Positions 51,476-62,300 of a stretch of 64,000 nucleotides of DNA are shown here, piece after piece. The notes under the pieces were generated by a model, which saw nothing but the letters and a program-made list of their open reading frames with translations, had not been told where the DNA came from and ran no database searches. This stretch comes from Rhynchonema sp. JSB1_4. Lineage: Eukaryota > Nematoda > Chromadorea > Monhysterida > Xyalidae. The position numbers and the translations under genes were made by a program. The stretch covers positions 1 to 64,000 of the forward strand of contig JASAMV010007895.1 of assembly GCA_030248065.1 (NCBI GenBank), read 5' to 3'. Each line of letters opens with the position of its first letter. Within the stretch, counting starts at the first letter, position 1.

Positions 51476-54169
51476 ATGCAAGGCAAGGAAAGAATTAAAG
51501 TCATGGAGAATCTGGTCCACAATGATTCGCTTTCGTTCAGTGACACCAGATCTCATCCTGGCAGATCGTTTCTTGAGGACACAATTGCGGGTGGACTCCT
51601 AATCATTATGACAGTCGTCGGGTAAGACAAAATCATTTATGTACATCCATTTTATGGCGTTCTGCTCGTATTCATATTTAAAACAAAATGCGTTACAGGC
51701 TCCTGTTCAACTCTTTATTCGTGTGGTTTGCCGATAAGATCAAAGAGTTTCGTTTGGAGTACAAACGTCTACTGAAGCTACAGGGCGCTGGAGACTGTTT
51801 GGGCTTAATATTCTTCGCATTTTGGAACGCTCCGATGACAATATGGTGCGTTGGGCTTTTACTCTGAAGATTCTGGGCAACCCTGATACTGGCTGAGCAT
51901 TCGCCATACTGCAGGACAAACAGTTCTGACCTGTCGGCTTCGCGTTTCGGGCAGTTCATAGGCCAATGCATGATGTTCTGTTACCATATTAGCTTGTATT
52001 CGGCCTTGGCAATAGCCATCAACCGATTCGTGGCGATTGCGTATCCGTACAAATATGACAAGGTTGGTGATGTGAACTATGAACAGCGACACCTAGCGCA
52101 TGCTCCCGGAAGGACTCGAACCTCCGACCTCCAACCCACCAGACCTGGGCGCTACTGGAACGCGGTCTGGCTGCGGCTCAAAGTTGCACTTATTGCATAC
52201 CCATGCAACCGTCCAGACACACTTCCAGTCTGCAGTGACAAGGTTTACCTGTGCCAGATGAACAGTAACCATTGTAACTTTCGACTTCGTTCCTCAGATT
52301 TTCAAGTCGAAGCCGGCAGCTTTGTTTTTCGTACTCCCAATACTACACGCTGTCGTGTTCTTTATCATCGTTGGCATGCCGGGTTGCGAAATATACTACA
52401 TGCCAGAATTGTGAGTCTCATTTCATTTGTATGTTGGAATTGTTCACAACAGAATTGAGGGCATCAAATTTACATGCGGCACATTGTTTCTTCAGTTACC
52501 TGTGGACGCACGACGACACGTGGTGCAGTCGTGTGCTGTTGGGAGTCTGGCTCGACAATCGCTACTCGATCGCAACCATCACTTTGTTGTTCGCCATCAA
52601 TGTGGTCACATTCGGTAGACTGCGATGGCATACGGCTAAGGTACGACAGACCTGTACAACCACCCTCGGCCCGGCCGAGGGTCATTTTGGATTTGCCGAG
52701 GGTAAATTCCGGCACCCTCGGCAAAAATTACCAGACCCCCCCTCAAAATCCAAACCAGTACCTCTTCCGAAAAGCATTTTAAACGTGTATTTTAGCCTTT
52801 TTATACTTCAGGTCGGCGCGCTTCGCGCGCATTTTCTGTCACTCATGACTTGTTATGCCTTTTTTAATGTTGAAGTGCCATGTTGTATGCAAAGTATACA
52901 TATGTTGGCTGGCATACAGTAGTATAGGTATCATGTATATGCATAGGTATTGTATCTTTGTTGTTGATTAATGACTGCGAAGCTTGTTGATGGGTTGGGT
53001 GGCACCAGTTATACTATGCCCTAAAGTGGGCTTGAATGATGCACGTAAAACGAACAACATAGTAGTTCCAAAGTAAGCAAAATAATTTGCACAAGCTAAC
53101 GTTCACACAGACAATTGAAATGACAAAGAGCGTCATAACCTATACCTGCACATTGTAACTGTACGTAATTGCATTGTCTCCGGTCTTCTTAGCTCACCAG
53201 AAGTGTTTTAAAGTTTCTTGATTCGTGGCATTACTTAACTAATTTGAACATTTCGGTCAACTTTTTAGGTATGTATTATACTTCCAGATTTTGTACGTAA
53301 ACTTGATTATTCTGTTTTTAAATGTTGTTTTGCGCCGTAAATGCTTGTGCTTGTTAAAGAAACCTGCCAAAACGTATTTATGAGTCTGAGAATACATGGC
53401 TAATGGCTCTATGAGCTCTGTAACACTGAAATAAGGTCTACTGACTTCATTCATAAAAATTACCAGACCCCCCCCCTGATTTTGCTTCCGAGGTTACCAG
53501 ACCCCCCCAATTTTTCGATCTGAAGCCATTACCGGCCGAGGGTAAAAAATTCCTCCCGTACAGGTCTGGGTACGTATGACACAGGTGTTTTGAGTTTGTT
53601 GCTGTCGCCAAATATACACACGTCGTTGAACTGAACGAGCGTGAGTTGACGACTGTAGTTCATGATATGAACTGACGAATTGAGTATAAGCCCTCATTCC
53701 AAGATATGCACATATATATATATGTAAGTGCGGTCGTTCGCACCAGATACATTCCGTTGTTGATAGCAATGCACTTTGAACTTATCATTATTCACGTCTG
53801 CAGGTGGCAGCATTCCTACAAGAGGACGAGAAACGTCGTCGGTACGATCGAGACATGCGTTTCTTCATCCAATCAGCGTTCAATGCCGTATTCTTCTACA
53901 TGGCAACCGTATTTTTCCATGTGCTCGCTTATCTCGTCGCCGGAAAGTGGGGATATTTTTGGACCACCACAGTTCCATGGTGCATGTGTCATGTTTCGAA
54001 CGGGTAACTGCCAGACTTTACTTACTTTTTATTTCTGTTTCTTATACCATATCATTGCAGGGTGATCGCCGCAATGTATTTGCACGATTTTCAAAAGCAT
54101 CTGAAGGAATTGTTCAGCAAGAAGACTGTGGTGAAAGAGATAAAACAGCAGCCCAATGCAGAAACATAA
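51476..54169 (+). CDS. Serpentine 7TM receptor, nematode chemoreceptor-like (7 exons)
   Basis: This is a predicted seven-transmembrane receptor of the rhodopsin-like nematode type, close in style to the srx/srsx group. Exons are 51476-51621, 51699-51845, 51915-52062, 52298-52410, 52496-52640, 53804-54003 and 54061-54169, giving 335 residues (326 if the ATG at 51503 is used). TM1 includes LLIIMTVVGLLFNSLFVWF. TM3 ends with NRFVAIAYPYKY, where NRF stands in the DRY position. TM4, TM5, TM6 and TM7 are clear hydrophobic blocks, the last two in exons 6 and 7. An NSS glycosylation site lies in the loop before TM3. The ligand is unknown. The long fifth intron holds a hAT-like element that starts 6 bases after the splice donor. 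Confidence 0.88.
52101..52160 (-). pseudogene. tRNA-like 3' half in an intron
   Basis: On the minus strand GGTTCGAGTCC (52112-52122) matches the box B/T-arm consensus, followed by a CCGGGAGCA acceptor-like end. No matching 5' acceptor strand exists, so this is a truncated tRNA or the head of a SINE. Confidence 0.45.
52647..53568. mobile_element. hAT-like element, CCGAGGGT arrays
   Basis: The ends CAGACCTGTAC and GTACAGGTCTG are flanked by GGTACGA and GGTACGT. CCGAGGGTAA and TTACCAGACCCCCC words cluster at both ends, and the centre is AT-rich. It lies in the fifth intron of the receptor gene. The left flank overlaps the splice donor AAG|GTACGA. Confidence 0.7.
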
Positions 54170-54304
54170 GGCGTTGCTTCCAGCTTTGTAAAATTAGAAC
54201 TGGTTTTCAAACCCAAAGCCCAAGCAGATCATTATTAAGATTAATGCATCATTGCAGTTAATGATCTGTATCTTTGGTAGTGGTTCTTCTACGATCCTAC
54301 CACC

Positions 54305-55019
54305 CAGTGGTTAATAAAAAAAATTTTTTATTCAAAACCCATTTTTTAAAAAAAAAATTTTTTTTAATTTAAAAAAAAAATTTTTTTATTCCAGCCAAAA
54401 ACTGCCAGAAACGAAAAAAAATGAGCGCTAAAGCAAAAAATAGTGGCATTTTTCTTCCATAACGTGTGGTAAGTGCATATAAAGCACTCACGACACGAAA
54501 ACAATACTAAACAATGGTCAATGAGTACCAACAGTAGTCAGGTACACACCCGTACACTTCCTCCACGTGGTGTGGGTGCCTTGGTGTGGCTTTGTGACAC
54601 TCAAGACGGTAAATTTGGGTGAAACTATTGCCTCTTGGTACACGACCAATGCAAATATGTGACAAACAGTGTAAATATAGAGTGAATATCACACCGAATC
54701 ACTGCTTTCGGGTCTGTTGCATGGATAAATGCATGCCCACCCAGTCACATGTACAAATCATATGAGAGGCCATGTGAGTGTGTGCACTATGTCTAGATGC
54801 CACAAAACAACGATTATGGCACCCAATACACCCATGGTAGGGTCGGGTGATGTTAACAGTAGCAATTTTTATGCAAAAAATAGCACTTTTAGAGCAAAAA
54901 AAATAGAGAAATTTTCGAATTTTGAAATAATAAAAAAAAATTTTTTTTAACTTTTGGAACGAATTTTTTTAAAAAAAATTTTTTTTTGATAAAAAAAATT
55001 TTTTTTTTAAAAACCACTG
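54305..55019. mobile_element. Non-autonomous hAT element with AAAA/TTTT palindromes
   Basis: The ends CAGTGGTT and AACCACTG are flanked by a perfect 8-bp duplication CTACCACC (54297-54304 and 55020-55027). Just inside each end there are several palindromes of 7-10 A followed by 7-10 T. The centre (about 54400-54920) is ordinary sequence with no supported gene. Confidence 0.9.
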
Positions 55020-55787
55020 CTACCACCTGTGTAATCTCCACACTGTATGTGCTATCTGCTATGCCACCACTTTCTTTTCCATGCTTGTTTTTTTATCACT
55101 TGGTGTTATCATTCGTTGAGGTTGTGTTACTTGAGTACATTTCGATCAATAGAAGACGTTTTTGGTTCTGTGGAGGAATAGCGACTTTGACAGAGCCCAA
55201 AACTCACGGCAAAAAGGTCGCACCAACAGTCCCATTTTACGGCGTGAAGCTCAATACCGGCAAATGATTTTGAAAATTACCGTACACCACCTTTAGTACT
55301 TGAAGCTTCGAACCAATCCATGTTTTACGTCAAACCCCATTCACAGGGATACTTGGTGTCCCCCAGCCACCTATCGTCAGTACATGGGAAAACAGTTTGA
55401 CTTAAAATTCATCTATCTCTTTTTATCATTAAAAAAGCATATTTTCACAAACATCAATACGACATCAATTTTTGTCGACCCCCAGCAGTGGCGGATCCAG
55501 CTTTTGGCCAAAGGGGGCCTAATCCAAAAAGTCATTTTTATCCAGTGCTTGTTCCATTTTTTGAAAAGTCATTTTATCCAGTGCTTGTTTAGAATTTCGC
55601 GCTGTTTACACCCAATATTACACAAAATGTCTACTCTATTACTCTCTTGCACAAACACGGTTTTGGGATAAAAACCTTTGAAAAAAACGTCAAAAATGAT
55701 TTTGCCGTGTCCAGGTCCAGCATCCTCCAGCAAATCGGGCCAATGTAATGATCACACCAAGCTGGTTACCCCTGATGTTCGCCCACC
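55020..55787. other. Intergenic with one isolated hAT-type end
   Basis: CAGTGGCGGATCCAG at 55486-55500 is a typical hAT terminal sequence, followed by GGGGGCC and two copies of TTATCCAGTGCTTGTT. No partner end is present. No gene is supported. Confidence 0.45.
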
Positions 55788-56151
55788 CTAAATTAACGAT
55801 TTCCCACTGAAGTTGACCATAAAGATTGTCTCTCCCCCACTTGACGACCAAGCCGCTCCCCCGCTGACACCACACCAACCATAATGTTCCCTGAACAGTC
55901 GCGGTTGTGTCTTGTTCTGTTTGGCGCGGAATTTGACTGCGAAATCGAACGCCGAATCATCGAGTTTGTCGGTCGTGATACGATCAACGCGCAACACGCG
56001 ACGAACACCACCTAAATAAACAATGCGTCAAATAAACGACGACCAAACAATGCGTCTTCCACAGCCAATCAGTCATCTGCTGCACCTCGCACTTCGAACT
56101 GGTGCGGTCTGTGAAAACAGGCGAAAGTGAAAACAACAAGCGCGTTGTCAT
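55788..56151 (-). CDS. Small unrecognised gene (2 exons)
   Basis: The model is an ATG at 56151 and exons 56049-56151 and 55788-56011, 108 residues, with closing phase and a TTTATTTAG acceptor. The first exon encodes a weak hydrophobic start and then CEVQQMTDWLWKTH. The second gives DDSAFDFAVKFRAKQNKTQ and a glycine/serine-rich end. I know no match. It could be a separate gene or a leftover exon pair of a larger one. It lies about 200 bases downstream of the next gene's stop. Confidence 0.35.
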
Positions 56152-56353
56152 AGCATTCACACTGTTCGTTTGTTTGGCTGCTCTTGATGCACCGACAATC
56201 TTCTCACAACGTCATTGCTCATGAATAGTGAGCTAAAAAAGTTTGCCACATAATGGGCATGTAAAATGAAGCTATGGCAATAATTCACTCAGCCCGAAAT
56301 GTTTCATCGCGCCTAAAAAGCTATGCAATTGACGCAACAAACAAACACATCAA

Positions 56354-59300
56354 TCAGACAATAAATAGTGCGATAAAAAGCAGGCCAGCCAGCCAAGCCA
56401 AGGAAGCCACCTTCATTCCCTGAATTAGCAAGGCCAACACATCCGCAAGCATACCTTCATGTTCATCAACCACATATCCGTAGGTGTATGAGAACGCATT
56501 AAACAACTCTCTCCACGGTCCGTACGCATCGGTGTAGTGACGCCACCCGGCTCGGTACACATTCGACAGGACCGGATTGGTGGCCTTGGATTGGTCGGGC
56601 AGACAATCCTGGGAAACACGGCCATTTTGGTAAGTTTTGTTGTTCATCGACAACAAAAATGCAGTTAGTGAAGCTCAATGGCGTAACCACGCCAATGCCA
56701 CAGTGAGCGGACAGTTTTCGCTCACGAAGACAGTGCCAAATCTAGCAACCTGGGCGTCTGTGTGACGTCTTTTGCTTGAATTACGATAATTTCAAAATAT
56801 TGATGAGGTTTCTGATTTCTGCCGCCACAAACACTTACAAAACAGGTCACGTGAGCACGACAGGGCCGGTTCGATCACGAAGTTTTATACTAACCAAGAT
56901 ATCAATACCCAACCGCCCAACAAAAACAATAAACCAAAAGCTAACACCGACATTGCTGTGTGCGTAGACGATGAAGCCGCCCAACGTCCACGCTTGCGGC
57001 AATCTGTTCGGTTCACAATTGGTCACCAGGTCGGTGTCCCCGAATGCCAACGACATGTAGAATGCGGCCGCATCGATCGTCAACGGCTGTTTGGGTCGGA
57101 TCCAGATGGCGCCATCAGCCGTCGGCTCGAATACGTTCGTGTCGAACGCACTGAAATGTCAGTGTTTTGTTTTGCGCTTATCATTATGGATGGCAAATGT
57201 GCCATGACACTGGACGTGTTCATAACATCACGGTTGCCTACTAGCAAACACAACTGGCGTGTGGTCTTTATTTGCCTCACATCAAAATATTGAACGGTAT
57301 TGTTCTGCGATGTGACATGCCTAGCATCTGCCATACCTGTTTCGACTTATGAATCGCAGTTGTAAAGCCAAGACAAACACTGACTCACTTCGACACCGAC
57401 GTCGACACAACGGTTGTACCATTCGGGCCGTAGAATTGTTTCGCGCGCGACATCTCCCCACAGCCGTCATGTTTATACTCGATCTTCTGTGTCTCCACAA
57501 TCGCCAATTGCACGTGTTCATCCGTCGCGTTCACCGGCACTTTCAGGTCACTGCAGCAACGTTAAAAGGGTCAGACGTTCTTGGATGACGACCAGACTTT
57601 GGATAACAACAAGGTCAACATATCTGGCCTTGCCAGTGTAGTTCCTGGTCCGGACGGGGAACAACCCCCCCCTCTTTTTGGAGGACAACCACCCAGGGGG
57701 GGGGGGAATTTTTTTTATTTCCTCTTCTTCTACTTCAAATCCTTTTTTTTTTTTTTATTTCCCTATTTTTCCCTTTTTCCTTCCCCTTTTTCCTATAATT
57801 TAAAACCCAGACACCGGGGCCCCCCCACCACCCCCCCCCCCCCCCCCCCCCCCCCCACTACACTGGGCCTTGCACTCACACGGACTCCGCGTCATCATCA
57901 TCGTCGTCGTGTTTCTGTTTCCATTGCCACTGCACCACAATGTGCGTCCACGGCTCGGCGCGGTTTACACCAGGCACCATTGCGCTCTCGTCCTATAAAA
58001 CGTACAGGGTTTTTTTTTTCAAAATTCACTAGGTGCAACTTAGGTGCAACCCCCCAATTTTTAGGTGCAAGCTGGCCAAAGTAGGTGCAACCCCTATTTT
58101 GGACAAAAAAACTTCAATTTTAGGCTTTTTTGCCAGGTTGTGTGTTCAATGCTATTTGCGTGCTTTTAGAAGTTCAATAAAGTTGTAACGCAATGAATGC
58201 GTTTTCCTTTAGCAAAAGCAAACTTTTCAGGGAAAGTTCAACATTTTGTAGCACATCTTGTACTAGTTTCATTATTGAGAACCGATTGAGAAGAAAACGA
58301 AACAGTAAAAATTTTCATGTCACCGTATCCACCTTTGGGGGTCACGTACGAATCAATTACTTTCGCTGTTCATTTACTGTGTGGGTATCTAATACTGTTG
58401 TCATGCTCTGCTCTAGTTATATGTTATAGTCAGTGTAGTTCCTGGGGGAGGGGGGTCCCCTCCTAAGGTACACTAACCGCCGCGACCAAGGCACACTCGT
58501 ACACTAACCGCCGCACCAGGTACACTAAGCGCCGCAATTTTTGCCTAAAATAGGATTTTTTAGCCCAAGATGGGCATTTTAGGCCTAAAATGGGTAATTT
58601 TCAGGTCAATGTTGTCAAAAGTCGCCAAAATACCCTATTTATGGAGAATGTTTTCCAAAAAAGGGCAAAAATAGGTCAAATTTTTTACCTCAAAGAAGGA
58701 CTTTTTCCTGAATTTTGGTCTTCCCCCTCCTTCCCCCCACAGGGAGGTACACTAACCGCCGCACCGACAAATTGGGTAGGTTGTAGGTTCACTAACCACC
58801 TCGCCGGACCAGGAACTACACTGATCCTAGTACAGCATGTATTTGCTTTGAATCTTATCACCAGCACACCAGGTACTAACTATGTACGAAATCAATCAAT
58901 CAGATCAATATTTTTTGTCGATGTCGACCAAATGCTTCGATGGAATTTATTGGAAGGAATGAAAAGCCGCGCAGCGCATTTTTCTTTTGTTTCTAAGCTT
59001 TCCAACCTTAAAAGATGCTGTATAAATGCTAAATTAAGCAAATAAGGGCCCAAAATTTTAGGTGCAACCTTGCACCTAACCCTGAATTTTTAGGTGCAAT
59101 TCTGATTTTTTAGGTGCAAATTGCACCTAAAAAGTGTCTAAAAAAAACTATGAAAACGTAGCATACATGTAACCGAAAATACACATTTCCGGTCATCACG
59201 ATCAAAAAGTGGGACTGTACTAATTACTGACATCTAATGTCGAAATCAACCAAGCTTCGAGTTATTCGCCAACAGCCCCCCACCCCAACCTTATTATCAG

Positions 59301-62300
59301 GCGTTCTGGTCTGGATGTAAGCATCACGGGGCGCCAGTCGGAACCAGGATTTCGTCAGCTTGTTGCCGAATGTGTCGTGATTCAGATATGTGTATCTGGA
59401 ACGTGCAAAAATAAAAAGGAGAAAATATAAAAAAAGTAAAAAAACCCTAAAAAACCAACCTAACAACATAGTCAAACTGTAGTGCTTCCAACTCCGCGCG
59501 TGATGTGATCCCTCTATCCAAAATGGTTGATTGTCTTGTCACTGTACCAGACGTCGAATCAATCGTGTAGCCAAAATCACCGATTTTACGTATATGCTTA
59601 GTGTTCCAGCCACCTGTTGAAATTTTCACGAATTTATTCAGAATCAGGCATAATTAGTATTCGCGGGTAGGGTTAGAGAGATGTCGGGTGTCGGCTGTCG
59701 GGTGCCAAAAAAGTGTAGGTGTCGGGTACCCCCAGATGTCGGGTGTCGGGTTTTTTGGGACCCGACACCCGACACCCGACACTTACGGTTCAAAACATCA
59801 GTTTTGCTGAGAGAAGAATTTTGAGAGAAAATTTTCTTCGAACCGAGTGTTTCCGATGACGCAGAATGTGACATTTTGGTGTTTATTTCGTGTGAAAATA
59901 CTTGAATTCAGTAACTTGAGCAAAAAAATCCACAAAAAAACCAAAAAAAAAAAAAATTCCCTTTTGCTCCAAAAACAGGTGTCGGGTGTCGGGTTTTTTT
60001 CAAAAACTAGATGTCGGGTGTCGGGTTTTTTTGCAACTGTCGGGTGTCGGGTGTCGGCTTTTTTTCTGAGATGTCGGGTGTCGGGTACTTCCAGATGTCG
60101 GGTGTCGGCTGTCGGGTACCCCCCCGACCTCTAACCCTATTCGCGGGATATCAGCACTTTGGGGCAAATTGCCATTTAGGCGATTATTGCGACAAACGAG
60201 AAATTTAGAACTTCGAACTCGAGACCGAAATGCACACTGATACACATTGTTGGCACCCGTTTGAAAACAGCTAATCTTTTTGAGAACGCAAAATAAACGC
60301 ACCACCGCGTTGCGGCATGTAATGATAGGCGTCCACCACCTGCAATCGTTTCACTTCTGATGTTTCAGGCAGGCCATACATGTACGAGCCAGATATCGAA
60401 TCGTGCGGCAGACACAGCGGACGAACGGCTGAGCAAGGTGTGGAAGTTAGGATTTTCATTAATTTCCTGCAAAATAAAATAATAACAAAACAAAGAGAAA
60501 ATTATGACAAACACAACCTGTACACAAATTGTCGATCGCCAATTCGGATGCGGCCGCAATCAGATGCACGGCTGCTTGATCGGCGGTTAGATCGTCGTTG
60601 TGACGCAACCATCGAACGCCTGAGCAAACAGTTTTGTTGATGTAAACAGGATGTAATTATTTAGATTTCGAACAAACAAGCCCCAGACCGGTTTCAGAAT
60701 CCGCGGGCAGCGCTGTCGCCTGTGTTTCGATCACCAATGACTCCACCTGAAATAATGAGTAAGCGGAGGAGTAGGGTAACGGCAGAACGGGTCACGAAAA
60801 GATCGAAAAAATTCTCACCACTAGGGTTGCACAAAATCAAGGGCCACATATAAAAAATACAGTCTTGCATTTGGATCACACCACAGTCTTTGAAATATGA
60901 TGAACAAAAAACATGCCTGTTTTCTATTGGTTCTTTCTGTGCGATACTCAGGATCGTATCTAGGATGGACAGTATCCAGGTAGTAAAATCGCACAGCCGT
61001 CACACGCCATGGCAGCTCGTTGTTCAATTTTCTGTGTAAAAAATACAACTTTACCCAAGCTCAAACACAAGATTTCGGATCACAAAATAAAAACCAACAA
61101 CACAACTATCAACAACCGACCAACAATAAAGACAAACACACCTCAGTTTCACATAAACGTCCCTGGGCATGAAACGATACAGAACGCGACACAAACAGGG
61201 ATTGGCACGATTCACGCGCGTCGTGCTCGTGCGAACCTGAAATTCAGGGAAAACACGTGCATTTGCTGCGTAATCGATTGTACACTTGTTATTGAGCACA
61301 CAGCGGAATCAAATAGAACAGCTATAGGCTTCAAAGCCATTCATCAGTAAAAGGAGTGTGTAGCAGTGTTTAAGTATCACAGCTCAGCTGGTGCTGGCTG
61401 CTGCAAACATGAACTGCAACTTGCATAACCGATTCTTGTACATCTATAGGGCGGCCCAAAAGTAGCCGCACCAGGTTAAGGTTGACGTGGTGTGAAAACT
61501 CATAAAAGGCTTCAAATAGGCTAAAAAATGGGTGACAGTGGTTTTTGGACACGGGGAATCCGAAAAAGGGCTCAAGATTTTAGTCAGACCACTTTCGGTG
61601 CAAGAAATCGCAATTTTGGACCCAAATTTGTTGGCATGCCGGGTTCACCAAGCTGTTGTAGCTATTTTTTGACAACACTATGCTGTGTTTGTTTTTTGGT
61701 TCATCACTAGGTCCCCAAGTCATCGCCCGTTGAAGCAGCACTCATGCTTTTTGCGTTTTGGGAGTCAGCTAGCTCACGCCTGATACATTACATAACACCC
61801 ACAGTCCACAATTGTCGATACGTTCTTTGTTTCAAACGCAATGCTGATTGAATTTACATTCACCGGACGTGCCGACAAAATCCTGCCAAATGATATCGCG
61901 CTCTCTCATTGCAGAGACAAAGCCAAAATTCAATCACACCAACCACGAAATCAAAGTAGTCCTTCCTCTCCTCGACCTCTTTTGCGCTCAACGGTGACAA
62001 TGACCTCACGTACTCAATGCTTGTACCGTCATCCGACACCTTGTACGCACAATCAACCGACGTCTTGCTCTTGGTCAACAACGCCCACGAACCTGTGTGT
62101 GGGTGAGTAGTTATTTGAGTATCAGTGACGACAATAACACGGCCTGGTCGAAAATTTCGACTATTCTTCGAACTGCTCTGCAAAAATATAGATACATGAC
62201 CGGCTTGAATGAACGAGTTTTGAGAATCGGGGCGGTGACCAACTAGCAAGATTGAACCAATAACCCATATCTTTCAGGTGGGAAATTTCTGAAGTGTCTA

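Larger units (their letters stand above)
1260..60367. repeat. Dispersed 10-bp word TGATGTTTCA (17 exact copies)
   Basis: Exact copies (either strand) start at 1260, 4891, 14326, 14693, 15523, 16206, 20440, 21489, 30544, 30957, 40889, 41947, 43938, 45761, 49430, 50358 and 60358. There are many one-base variants. None lies inside a recognised transposon. The entry spans the whole range because the copies are single and scattered. Confidence 0.8.

Noticed and set aside
57581..58084. 167-codon plus-strand open frame
   Set aside because: It runs through a transposon with G, T and C runs and opposes the membrane protein exons. No family feature is present.
59690..60125. Regular short repeats resembling a CRISPR array
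   Set aside because: Repeat units are only 7-9 bases, without spacers of even length, in an intron of an animal gene and within a hAT element.
61443..61480. Possible mariner-type end, TATAGGGCGGCCCAAAAGTAG
   Set aside because: Only one end is present and no partner or transposase was found nearby, so I do not list it as an element.
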